Source: Limnoperna fortunei
Lineage: Eukaryota; Mollusca; Bivalvia; Mytilida; Modiolidae
NCBI GenBank assembly: GCA_944474755.1
Contig: OX104115.1
Span: 54,130,648 to 54,194,647, forward strand
Length of the DNA stretch: 64,000 nt
Direction: 5' to 3'
The translations under genes and the position numbers were made by a program. The notes under the pieces were generated by a model. It ran no database searches. It was not told where the DNA came from and saw only the letters and a program-made list of their open reading frames with translations. Numbering within the stretch: the first letter of the stretch is position 1; the number at the start of each line of letters is the position of its first letter. Positions 46,856-59,678 of this stretch are shown piece by piece.

Positions 46856-49117
46856 ATGACTTGTCACATCCTAGTATCGAACTCAGGATGTCAGTATTGC
46901 CAGCTCAGCGCTCTATCCACTGCGCCACGGAAGCTTGTTGATGACATATCAAATTTTGACGTATATATACCTTCTATGTGTTTTCTACATTTAAAATACA
47001 AAGACATTTTATATTGTTTTCGTGTATTTACAAATGAAATAAATAAGAAAGACAGAAAATTCTTTGATTTTTATTTATGAAATACATATAGAACGCTTTG
47101 ATCTGAGTGGGCAGCGTCTGATGTCACGTGACCAGGCTATTATATTATCGTGGACTTAGTTTTAATCAAGTCACTTGGGGGGCTGACATTGGACAGTTAA
47201 CATGGATATATTACACATGATCGCGATATACATATAAGTATCATCAAAATTACGTTTCGCGACGTCAACAGTGATGCTATTTTGACAGTTTAATTCAAAG
47301 GAATGTTACTTTCAATTCATTGTAATAGGGAAACCGTTTCTTTGTTCGGTAAAATACAGCAGTCGTGCATACCGGACGACACTCGATGTCATTTCAAAAT
47401 AAATGCTCAAGTAGAAAAAATGTTTGTTTCAGCTAGAACAACTCATGAAGACATAATTCAGATGTATATTTTAAGGATTTATCAATGCACAAACATTCAA
47501 CCGCTGAAATCTAGGGGGTACCGATTGGGTCTCGACATTTGATTTTTTCTGCCGATTTTCGATTTTGTTGACATTTATGCACATCCGAGATACTTGGTTG
47601 GGGTAAAATCGACATTCTAAATCGATTGGCGCCATTTTCGAAAGGCTAGGATTTATGGTTTTTCTGAAAATCGCGATTTTTGCATAAAAAACCTATCTTT
47701 AACTTTCATGACCTGGAAATTTTTTTATCGTTCGTCAGAATGATTTCTACTGTAGCGACAATTCAAGGACATCGATCCCCGAACTATTTGGCGTCCATTT
47801 TGTTTCACCATTCTCTGTGGTCCAGGATGAAATCTGCACACTACATTCTGATGGGGTACCTTAGAAACACCCCCCCCCCTTTATTTTTGCAGGCTGGCGG
47901 AATACCCTAAAATTCCCCATGTTTTTGCCCATGCCTGGCACCAAATTGTATTGCGACATGTAGCAAGCTAAAAAAACAAAGCGAATCCAAAGGTACAAAA
48001 ATTCACATGTCGCTGTACTGAAACCCAGGTGACCTTGACCTTTGACCTTGTGACCTTGGGCAAGGTCAAGGTGAAAGTTGACATTTTACCTATTACAAGT
48101 TATTGCCTATCTTTTACCGTTTCAAGGGAATAGCGATGGCGAGACAATGTCAAAATTTCAAACGTGACCTTGACCTTTGACCTTGTGTCCATTTTCAAGG
48201 TCAAGGTCAATGATGACAAATGATATAAGGTTTCATGTATATATCTGTTATAGTTACTGAGATATAGTGATCTAATGTAACTCACAATGCATATTATTGG
48301 TCTAAGGGGAGACAACTCTTATAAAATGTCAAATAAAAAAAGTGACGATTCAAGATCTTAATATGATACACATTTTGGTAAAGGTTTCAGTTCTCTATCT
48401 ATTATAGTAAAGGAGGAGATCTGCACACAACAAAGGGTCAAAAATTAGAACATGACCTTGACCTTTGACCTTGTGACCTTTTTCAAGGTCAAGGTCAATG
48501 ATGACCAACTGTGAAATATCTAGTCTTTATCACCTCTGGTTCATGAGTTACTCTGGTCAAAAATGTACTTGCCATAAATAAGGGGAAATAACTCCTATAA
48601 GAAGGTGAAAATTTCTTTAATGCGATATGTTATAAAGTGTCGCAATCCTTCGCTGAACATTTTGGAACAACTTTTATTGCAATATCTTTTACAGTTTCAA
48701 AGTTAATCTGCACACAAGCTTTTTTATGACAGGGGAAATAACTCCGTAAAGAAAAAGTGTTCAGTGTGACAGGGTCAACTGCGAAAGCGTAATGTCTCAT
48801 ACATTCATAGTACAAAATGTCTTTACGACATGTCGCGAAACAAAATTTATAATAAGGAAAAAAAGTTGGCGGAAAAAAAATAAGAATAATAATAATAATA
48901 ATAAGAAACAGACTAATAACAGTAAGTCTTTCCACTGGAAAGTGGAAAGCCTTAATAATTAAAGTTCCTTTCTTCCTTCGGAAGAAAAAATAAAGTTTTT
49001 TTTCACATCAAGCGACATTTTTTACACCGCGGCGTAAAAAAAAAATGTTTTTTTTTCTATATAAAAGTACATAACTGCACAAAATATACGTGAAACGTAG
49101 CAGAAAACCATGCAAAA
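46856..49117. repeat. array unit 8 (2262 bp)
   Basis: C10 tract. The same A to G loop variant as units 6 and 7, at 49031. Confidence 0.95.
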
Positions 49118-51381
49118 ATGACTTGTCACATCCTAGTATCGAACTCAGGATGTCAGTATTGCCAGCTCAGCGCTCTATCCACTGCGCCACGGAAGCTTGT
49201 TGATGACATATCAAATTTTGACGTATATATACCTTCTATGTGTTTTCTACATTTAAAATACAAAGACATTTTATATTGTTTTCGTGTATTTACAAATGAA
49301 ATAAATAAGAAAGACAGAAAATTCTTTGATTTTTATTTATGAAATACATATAGAACGCTTTGATCTGAGTGGGCAGCGTCTGATGTCACGTGACCAGGCT
49401 ATTATATTATCGTGGACTTAGTTTTAATCAAGTCACTTGGGGGGCTGACATTGGACAGTTAACATGGATATATTACACATGATCGCGATATACATATAAG
49501 TATCATCAAAATTACGTTTCGCGACGTCAACAGTGATGCTATTTTGACAGTTTAATTCAAAGGAATGTTACTTTCAATTCATTGTAATAGGGAAACCGTT
49601 TCTTTGTTCGGTAAAATACAGCAGTCGTGCATACCGGACGACACTCGATGTCATTTCAAAATAAATGCTCAAGTAGAAAAAATGTTTGTTTCAGCTAGAA
49701 CAACTCATGAAGACATAATTCAGATGTATATTTTAAGGATTTATCAATGCACAAACATTCAACCGCTGAAATCTAGGGGGTACCGATTGGGTCTCGACAT
49801 TTGATTTTTTCTGCCGATTTTCGATTTTGTTGACATTTATGCACATCCGAGATACTTGGTTGGGGTAAAATCGACATTCTAAATCGATTGGCGCCTTTTT
49901 CGAAAGGCTAGGATTTATGGTTTTTCTGAAAATCGCGATTTTTGCATAAAAAACCTATCTTTAACTTTCATGACCTGGAAATTTTTTTATCGTTCGTCAG
50001 AATGATTTCTACTGTAGCGACAATTCAAGGACATCGATCCCCGAACTATTTGGCGTCCATTTTGTTTCACCATTCTCTGTGGTCCAGGATGAAATCTGCA
50101 CACTACATTCTGATGGGGTACCTTAGAAACACCCCCCCCCCCCCTTTATTTTTGCAGGCTGGCGGAATACCCTAAAATTCCCCATGTTTTTGCCCATGCC
50201 TGGCACCAAATTGTATTGCGACATGTAGCAAGCTAAAAAAACAAAGCGAATCCAAAGGTACAAAAATTCACATGTCGCTGTACTGAAACCCAGGTGACCT
50301 TGACCTTTGACCTTGTGACCTTGGGCAAGGTCAAGGTGAAAGTTGACATTTTACCTATTACAAGTTATTGCCTATCTTTTACCGTTTCAAGGGAATAGCG
50401 ATGGCGAGACAATGTCAAAATTTCAAACGTGACCTTGACCTTTGACCTTGTGTCCATTTTCAAGGTCAAGGTCAATGATGACAAATGATATAAGGTTTCA
50501 TGTATATATCTGTTATAGTTACTGAGATATAGTGATCTAATGTAACTCACAATGCATATTATTGGTCTAAGGGGAGACAACTCTTATAAAATGTCAAATA
50601 AAAAAAGTGACGATTCAAGATCTTAATATGATACACATTTTGGTAAAGGTTTCAGTTCTCTATCTATTATAGTAAAGGAGGAGATCTGCACACAACAAAG
50701 GGTCAAAAATTAGAACATGACCTTGACCTTTGACCTTGTGACCTTTTTCAAGGTCAAGGTCAATGATGACCAACTGTGAAATATCTAGTCTTTATCACCT
50801 CTGGTTCATGAGTTACTCTGGTCAAAAATGTACTTGCCATAAATAAGGGGAAATAACTCCTATAAGAAGGTGAAAATTTCTTTAATGCGATATGTTATAA
50901 AGTGTCGCAATCCTTCGCTGAACATTTTGGAACAACTTTTATTGCAATATCTTTTACAGTTTCAAAGTTAATCTGCACACAAGCTTTTTTATGACAGGGG
51001 AAATAACTCCGTAAAGAAAAAGTGTTCAGTGTGACAGGGTCAACTGCGAAAGCGTAATGTCTCATACATTCATAGTACAAAATGTCTTTACGACATGTCG
51101 CGAAACAAAATTTATAATAAGGAAAAAAAGTTGGCGGAAAAAAAATAAGAATAATAATAATAATAATAAGAAACAGACTAATAACAGTAAGTCTTTCCAC
51201 TGGAAAGTGGAAAGCCTTAATAATTAAAGTTCCTTTCTTCCTTCGGAAGAAAAAATAAAGTTTTTTTTCACATCAAGCGACATTTTTTACACCGCAGCGT
51301 AAAAAAAAATGTTTTTTTTTCTATATAAAAGTACATAACTGCACAAAATATACGTGAAACGTAGCAGAAAACCATGCAAAA
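49118..51381. repeat. array unit 9 (2264 bp)
   Basis: Longest C tract (C13). Loop back to ACCGCAGC, one A fewer in the following A run. A private change GGCGCCTTTTTCG near 49890 replaces GGCGCCATTTTCG. Last unit with the C allele. Confidence 0.95.
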
Positions 51382-54300
51382 ATGACTTGTCACATCCTAG
51401 TATCGAACTCAGGATGTCAGTATTGCCAGCTCAGCGCTCTATCCACTGCGCCACGGAAGCTTGTTGATGACATATCAAATTTTGACGTATATATACCTTC
51501 TATGTGTTTTCTACATTTAAAATACAAAGACATTTTATATTGTTTTCGTGTATTTACAAATGAAATAAATAAGAAAGACAGAAAATTCTTTGATTTTTAT
51601 TTATGAAATACATATAGAACGCTTTGATCTGAGTGGGCAGCGTCTGATGTCACGTGACCAGGCTATTATATTATCGTGGACTTAGTTTTAATCAAGTCAC
51701 TTGGGGGGCTGACATTGGACAGTTAACATGGATATATTACACATGATCGCGATATACATATAAGTATCATCAAAATTACGTTTCGCGACGTCAACAGTGA
51801 TGCTATTTTGACAGTTTAATTCAAAGGAATGTTACTTTCAATTCATTGTAATAGGGAAACCGTTTCTTTGTTCGGTAAAATACAGCAGTCGTGCATACCG
51901 GACGACACTCGATGTCATTTCAAAATAAATGCTCAAGTAGAAAAAATGTTTGTTTCAGCTAGAACAACTCATGAAGACATAATTCAGATGTATATTTTAA
52001 GGATTTATCAATGCACAAACATTCAACCGCTGAAATCTAGGGGGTACCGATTGGGTCTCGACATTTGATTTTTTCTGCCGATTTTCGATTTTGTTGACAT
52101 TTATGCACATCCGAGATACTTGGTTGGGGTAAAATCGACATTCTAAATCGATTGGCGCCATTTTCGAAAGGCTAGGATTTATGGTTTTTCTGAAAATCGC
52201 GATTTTTGCATAAAAAACCTATCTTTAACTTTCATGACCTGGAAATTTTTTTATCGTTCGTCAGAATGATTTCTACTGTAGCGACAATTCAAGGACATCG
52301 ATCCCCGAACTATTTGGCGTCCATTTTGTTTCACCATTCTCTGTGGTCCAGGATGAAATCTGCACACTACATTCTGATGGGGTACCTTAGAAACACCCCC
52401 CCCCTTTATTTTTGCAGGCTGGCGGAATACCCTAAAATTCCCCATGTTTTTGCCCATGCCTGGCACCAAATTGTATTGCGACATGTAGCAAGCTAAAAAA
52501 ACAAAGCGAATCCAAAGGTACAAAAATTCACATGTCGCTGTACTGAAACCCAGGTGACCTTGACCTTTGACCTTGTGACCTTGGGCAAGGTCAAGGTGAA
52601 AGTTGACATTTTACCTATTACAAGTTATTGCCTATCTTTTACCGTTTCAAGGGAATAGCGATGGCGAGACAATGTCAAAATTTCAAACGTGACCTTGACC
52701 TTTGACCTTGTGTCCATTTTCAAGGTCAAGGTCAATGATGACAAATGATATAAGGTTTCATGTATATATCTGTTATAGTTACTGAGATATAGTGATCTAA
52801 TGTAACTCACAATGCATATTATTGGTCTAAGGGGACAACTCTTATAAAATGTCAAATAAAAAAAGTGACGATTCAAGATCTTAATATGATACACATTTTG
52901 GTAAAGGTTTCAGTTCTCTATCTATTATAGTAAAGGAGGAGATCTGCACACAACAAAGGGTCAAAAATTAGAACATAACCTTGACCTTTGACCTTGTGAC
53001 CTTTTTCAAGGTCAAGGTCAATGATGACCAACTGTGAAATATCTAGTCTTTATCACCTCTGGTTCATGAGTTACTCTGGTCAAAAATGTACTTGCAATAA
53101 ATAAGGGGAAATAACTCCTATAAGAAGGTGAAAATTTCTTTAATGCGATATGTTATAAAGTGTCGCAATCCTTCGCTGAACATTTTGGAACAACTTTTAT
53201 TGCAATATCTTTTACAGTTTCAAAGTTAATCTGCACACAAGCTTTTTTATGACAGGGGAAATAACTCCGTAAAGAAAAAGTGTTCAGTGTGACAGGGTCA
53301 ACTGCGAAAGCGTAATGTCTCATACATTCATAGTACAAAATGTCTTTACGACATGTCGCGAAACAAAATTTATAATAAGGAAAAAAAGTTGGCGGAAAAA
53401 AAATAAGAATAAATATAGGTTCAATCGTTCTAAAGAACGATTAATAGGCTTTCCACTTCAAAAGAAGACCTTAAATAAATGACCTTGAAACCAAAAAGCT
53501 AAGAAACATACGTAATTTGTCTATAGCAATTAATAAGAAAAAAAATTATGAAAAAACTATTTAGATATCTTTAAAAATAAGAAAGGTCATTAAAAAGGAC
53601 GTTAGAAAACTTGAATGACCTTGACAACTGATTTTTTAATCTACGTAAATATTACTTATAGACAATAGCATTAAAAGAAGAAGTCATTCAAAATACATAG
53701 TACCATGAAAAAGATTTAAAAATGACTTTGACCTTGACTTTTACAGCATGACCTTGACCATGCTGAAGGTCAACAGTGATTAACATTGAAGATTCTATGC
53801 CAATATCTCTTAAAGTCATTAAGATATGACTACTTATAATATATACAAAAAATTAGAAAATGACCTTGACCTTTGACCTTGTATTGTTTTCAAGGTCAAG
53901 GGTCCTAATGATCCAGAGTGAAGACCCCATGCCTCTACTATCAATAGTTGATAAGTAATTAATGAAAAACTAATTATCAATGGTTGTAATGGGGGATAAC
54001 TCCTTTAACATGAAGCCGGATCCTTTCCCTCTTAATAGAAAAAAGTTGCGCCTTTATGAGACCAACATTTTATCCATTATAACTTATAGCCTATCTTTTA
54101 ACGTTTCAAAGTAATAGCGATGACAAGACAATGCCAAAATTTCAAACGTGACCTTGACCTTTGACCTTGTGTCCATTTTCAAGGTCAAGGTCAATGATGA
54201 CCAATGATATAAGGTTTCATATATATATCTGTTATAGTTACTGAGATATAGTGATATAATGCAATTCACAATACATTTTATTGGTCTAGGGGAGATAACT

Positions 54301-55154
54301 CTTATAAAAATGTCAAATAAAAAAAGTGACGATTCAAGATCTCAATATGATACACATTTTGGTAAAGGTTTCAGTTCTCTATCTATTATAGTAAAGGAGG
54401 AGATCTGCACACAACCAAGGGTCAAAAATTAGAACATGACCTTGACCTTTGACCTTGTGACCTTTTTCAAGGTCAAGGTCAATGATGACCAACTGTGAAA
54501 TATCTAGTCTATATCACCTCTGGTTCATGAGTTACAATGGTACAAATTTTACTTCCAATAAATAAGGGGAAATAACTCCTATAAGAAGGTGAAAAATTCT
54601 TTAATGTGATATGTTATAAAGTGTCGCAATCCTTAGCTGAACATTTTGGAACAACTTTCATTGCAAAATCTTTTACGGTTTCATAGTTTATATGCACACA
54701 AGCTTTTTATGACAGGGGAAATAACTCCGTAAAGAAAAAGTGTTCGGTGTCACAGGGTTAACTGCGAAAGCGTAATGTCTCATACATCCATAGTACAAAA
54801 TATCTTTACGACATGTCGCGAAACAAAATTTATAATGGGATAACAAAACTTGGCGGAAAAAAAATAAGAATAATAAGAAACAGACTAATAACAGTAAGTC
54901 TTTCCACTGGAAAGTGGAAAGCCTTAATAATAATAATAATAAGAAACAGACTAATAACAGTAAGTCTTTCCACTGGAAAGTGGAAAGCCTTAATAATTAA
55001 AGTTCCTTTCTTCCTTCGGAAGAAAAAATAAAGTTTTTTTTCACATCAAGCGACATTTTTTACACCGCAGCGTAAAAAAAAATGTTTTTTTTTCTATATA
55101 AAAGTACATAACTGCACAAAATATACGTGAAACGTAGCAGAAAACCATGCAAAA
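51382..55154. repeat. array unit 10, long form (3773 bp)
   Basis: It follows the short unit to about 53412. It then carries about 1.51 kb of extra sequence and rejoins the short unit in the hairpin module. It also lacks 2 bp in GGGGACAACTC (near 52835) and has a C9 tract. A allele at the unit-1 marker. Confidence 0.95.
53413..54944. repeat. extra segment of long unit 10
   Basis: The first ~650 bp (53413-54060) are not found in short units and start with an AATCGTTCTAAAGAACGATT palindrome. From about 54061 to 54860 the sequence is a diverged second copy of the 3' domain of the unit (clusters B and C and flanks, with many substitutions). Then the ~65-bp hairpin-1 module is duplicated in tandem (about 54875-54940 and 54941-55005). 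The segment enters exactly at the AATAAGAATAA / (TAA)n tract. Confidence 0.85.
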
Positions 55155-57416
55155 ATGACTTGTCACATCCTAGTATCGAACTCAGGATGTCAGTATTGCC
55201 AGCTCAGCGCTCTATCCACTGCGCCACGGAAGCTTGTTGATGACATATCAAATTTTGACGTATATATACCTTCTATGTGTTTTCTACATTTAAAATACAA
55301 AGACATTTTATATTGTTTTCGTGTATTTACAAATGAAATAAATAAGAAAGACAGAAAATTCTTTGATTTTTATTTATGAAATACATATAGAACGCTTTGA
55401 TCTGAGTGGGCAGCGTCTGATGTCACGTGACCAGGCTATTATATTATCGTGGACTTAGTTTTAATCAAGTCACTTGGGGGGCTGACATTGGACAGTTAAC
55501 ATGGATATATTACACATGATCGCGATATACATATAAGTATCATCAAAATTACGTTTCGCGACGTCAACAGTGATGCTATTTTGACAGTTTAATTCAAAGG
55601 AATGTTACTTTCAATTCATTGTAATAGGGAAACCGTTTCTTTGTTCGGTAAAATACAGCAGTCGTGCATACCGGACGACACTCGATGTCATTTCAAAATA
55701 AATGCTCAAGTAGAAAAAATGTTTGTTTCAGCTAGAACAACTCATGAAGACATAATTCAGATGTATATTTTAAGGATTTATCAATGCACAAACATTCAAC
55801 CGCTGAAATCTAGGGGGTACCGATTGGGTCTCGACATTTGATTTTTTCTGCCGATTTTCGATTTTGTTGACATTTATGCACATCCGAGATACTTGGTTGG
55901 GGTAAAATCGACATTCTAAATCGATTGGCGCCATTTTCGAAAGGCTAGGATTTATGGTTTTTCTGAAAATCGCGATTTTTGCATAAAAAACCTATCTTTA
56001 ACTTTCATGACCTGGAAATTTTTTTATCGTTCGTCAGAATGATTTCTACTGTAGCGACAATTCAAGGACATCGATCCCCGAACTATTTGGCGTCCATTTT
56101 GTTTCACCATTCTCTGTGGTCCAGGATGAAATCTGCACACTACATTCTGATGGGGTACCTTAGAAACACCCCCCCCCCTTTATTTTTGCAGGCTGGCGGA
56201 ATACCCTAAAATTCCCCATGTTTTTGCCCATGCCTGGCACCAAATTGTATTGCGACATGTAGCAAGCTAAAAAAACAAAGCGAATCCAAAGGTACAAAAA
56301 TTCACATGTCGCTGTACTGAAACCCAGGTGACCTTGACCTTTGACCTTGTGACCTTGGGCAAGGTCAAGGTGAAAGTTGACATTTTACCTATTACAAGTT
56401 ATTGCCTATCTTTTACCGTTTCAAGGGAATAGCGATGGCGAGACAATGTCAAAATTTCAAACGTGACCTTGACCTTTGACCTTGTGTCCATTTTCAAGGT
56501 CAAGGTCAATGATGACAAATGATATAAGGTTTCATGTATATATCTGTTATAGTTACTGAGATATAGTGATCTAATGTAACTCACAATGCATATTATTGGT
56601 CTAAGGGGAGACAACTCTTATAAAATGTCAAATAAAAAAAGTGACGATTCAAGATCTTAATATGATACACATTTTGGTAAAGGTTTCAGTTCTCTATCTA
56701 TTATAGTAAAGGAGGAGATCTGCACACAACAAAGGGTCAAAAATTAGAACATGACCTTGACCTTTGACCTTGTGACCTTTTTCAAGGTCAAGGTCAATGA
56801 TGACCAACTGTGAAATATCTAGTCTTTATCACCTCTGGTTCATGAGTTACTCTGGTCAAAAATGTACTTGCAATAAATAAGGGGAAATAACTCCTATAAG
56901 AAGGTGAAAATTTCTTTAATGCGATATGTTATAAAGTGTCGCAATCCTTCGCTGAACATTTTGGAACAACTTTTATTGCAATATCTTTTACAGTTTCAAA
57001 GTTAATCTGCACACAAGCTTTTTTATGACAGGGGAAATAACTCCGTAAAGAAAAAGTGTTCAGTGTGACAGGGTCAACTGCGAAAGCGTAATGTCTCATA
57101 CATTCATAGTACAAAATGTCTTTACGACATGTCGCGAAACAAAATTTATAATAAGGAAAAAAAGTTGGCGGAAAAAAAATAAGAATAATAATAATAATAA
57201 TAAGAAACAGACTAATAACAGTAAGTCTTTCCACTGGAAAGTGGAAAGCCTTAATAATTAAAGTTCCTTTCTTCCTTCGGAAGAAAAAATAAAGTTTTTT
57301 TTCACATCAAGCGACATTTTTTACACCGCAGCGTAAAAAAAAAATGTTTTTTTTTCTATATAAAAGTACATAACTGCACAAAATATACGTGAAACGTAGC
57401 AGAAAACCATGCAAAA
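55155..57416. repeat. array unit 11 (2262 bp)
   Basis: Short unit between the two long ones. C10 tract, A allele. Confidence 0.95.
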
Positions 57417-59678
57417 ATGACTTGTCACATCCTAGTATCGAACTCAGGATGTCAGTATTGCCAGCTCAGCGCTCTATCCACTGCGCCACGGAAGCTTGTT
57501 GATGACATATCAAATTTTGACGTATATATACCTTCTATGTGTTTTCTACATTTAAAATACAAAGACATTTTATATTGTTTTCGTGTATTTACAAATGAAA
57601 TAAATAAGAACGACAGAAAATTCTTTGATTTTTATTTATGAAATACATATAGAACGCTTTGATCTGAGTGGGCAGCGTCTGATGTCACGTGACCAGGCTA
57701 TTATATTATCGTGGACTTAGTTTTAATCAAGTCACTTGGGGGGCTGACATTGGACAGTTAACATGGATATATTACACATGATCGCGATATACATATAAGT
57801 ATCATCAAAATTACGTTTCGCGACGTCAACAGTGATGCTATTTTGACAGTTTAATTCAAAGGAATGTTACTTTCAATTCATTGTAATAGGGAAACCGTTT
57901 CTTTGTTCGGTAAAATACAGCAGTCGTGCATACCGGACGACACTCGATGTCATTTCAAAATAAATGCTCAAGTAGAAAAAATGTTTGTTTCAGCTAGAAC
58001 AACTCATGAAGACATAATTCAGATGTATATTTTAAGGATTTATCAATGCACAAACATTCAACCGCTGAAATCTAGGGGGTACCGATTGGGTCTCGACATT
58101 TGATTTTTTCTGCCGATTTTCGATTTTGTTGACATTTATGCACATCCGAGATACTTGGTTGGGGTAAAATCGACATTCTAAATCGATTGGCGCCATTTTC
58201 GAAAGGCTAGGATTTATGGTTTTTCTGAAAATCGCGATTTTTGCATAAAAAACCTATCTTTAACTTTCATGACCTGGAAATTTTTTTATCGTTCGTCAGA
58301 ATGATTTCTACTGTAGCGACAATTCAAGGACATCGATCCCCGAACTATTTGGCGTCCATTTTGTTTCACCATTCTCTGTGGTCCAGGATGAAATCTGCAC
58401 ACTACATTCTGATGGGGTACCTTAGAAACACCCCCCCCCCTTTATTTTTGCAGGCTGGCGGAATACCCTAAAATTCCCCATGTTTTTGCCCATGCCTGGC
58501 ACCAAATTGTATTGCGACATGTAGCAAGCTAAAAAAACAAAGCGAATCCAAAGGTACAAAAATTCACATGTCGCTGTACTGAAACCCAGGTGACCTTGAC
58601 CTTTGACCTTGTGACCTTGGGCAAGGTCAAGGTGAAAGTTGACATTTTACCTATTACAAGTTATTGCCTATCTTTTACCGTTTCAAGGGAATAGCGATGG
58701 CGAGACAATGTCAAAATTTCAAACGTGACCTTGACCTTTGACCTTGTGTCCATTTTCAAGGTCAAGGTCAATGATGACAAATGATATAAGGTTTCATGTA
58801 TATATCTGTTATAGTTACTGAGATATAGTGATCTAATGTAACTCACAATGCATATTATTGGTCTAAGGGGAGACAACTCTTATAAAATGTCAAATAAAAA
58901 AAGTGACGATTCAAGATCTTAATATGATACACATTTTGGTAAAGGTTTCAGTTCTCTATCTATTATAGTAAAGGAGGAGATCTGCACACAACAAAGGGTC
59001 AAAAATTAGAACATGACCTTGACCTTTGACCTTGTGACCTTTTTCAAGGTCAAGGTCAATGATGACCAACTGTGAAATATCTAGTCTTTATCACCTCTGG
59101 TTCATGAGTTACTCTGGTCAAAAATGTACTTGCAATAAATAAGGGGAAATAACTCCTATAAGAAGGTGAAAATTTCTTTAATGCGATATGTTATAAAGTG
59201 TCGCAATCCTTCGCTGAACATTTTGGAACAACTTTTATTGCAATATCTTTTACAGTTTCAAAGTTAATCTGCACACAAGCTTTTTTATGACAGGGGAAAT
59301 AACTCCGTAAAGAAAAAGTGTTCAGTGTGACAGGGTCAACTGCGAAAGCGTAATGTCTCATACATTCATAGTACAAAATGTCTTTACGACATGTCGCGAA
59401 ACAAAATTTATAATAAGGAAAAAAAGTTGGCGGAAAAAAAATAAGAATAATAATAATAATAATAAGAAACAGACTAATAACAGTAAGTCTTTCCACTGGA
59501 AAGTGGAAAGCCTTAATAATTAAAGTTCCTTTCTTCCTTCGGAAGAAAAAATAAAGTTTTTTTTCACATCAAGCGACATTTTTTACACCGCAGCGTAAAA
59601 AAAAAATGTTTTTTTTTCTATATAAAAGTACATAACTGCACAAAATATACGTGAAACGTAGCAGAAAACCATGCAAAA
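57417..59678. repeat. array unit 12 (2262 bp)
   Basis: Short unit. C10 tract, A allele. A private A to C near 57611 (AAGAACGAC) changes Lys to Asn in the 74-codon open frame. Confidence 0.95.
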
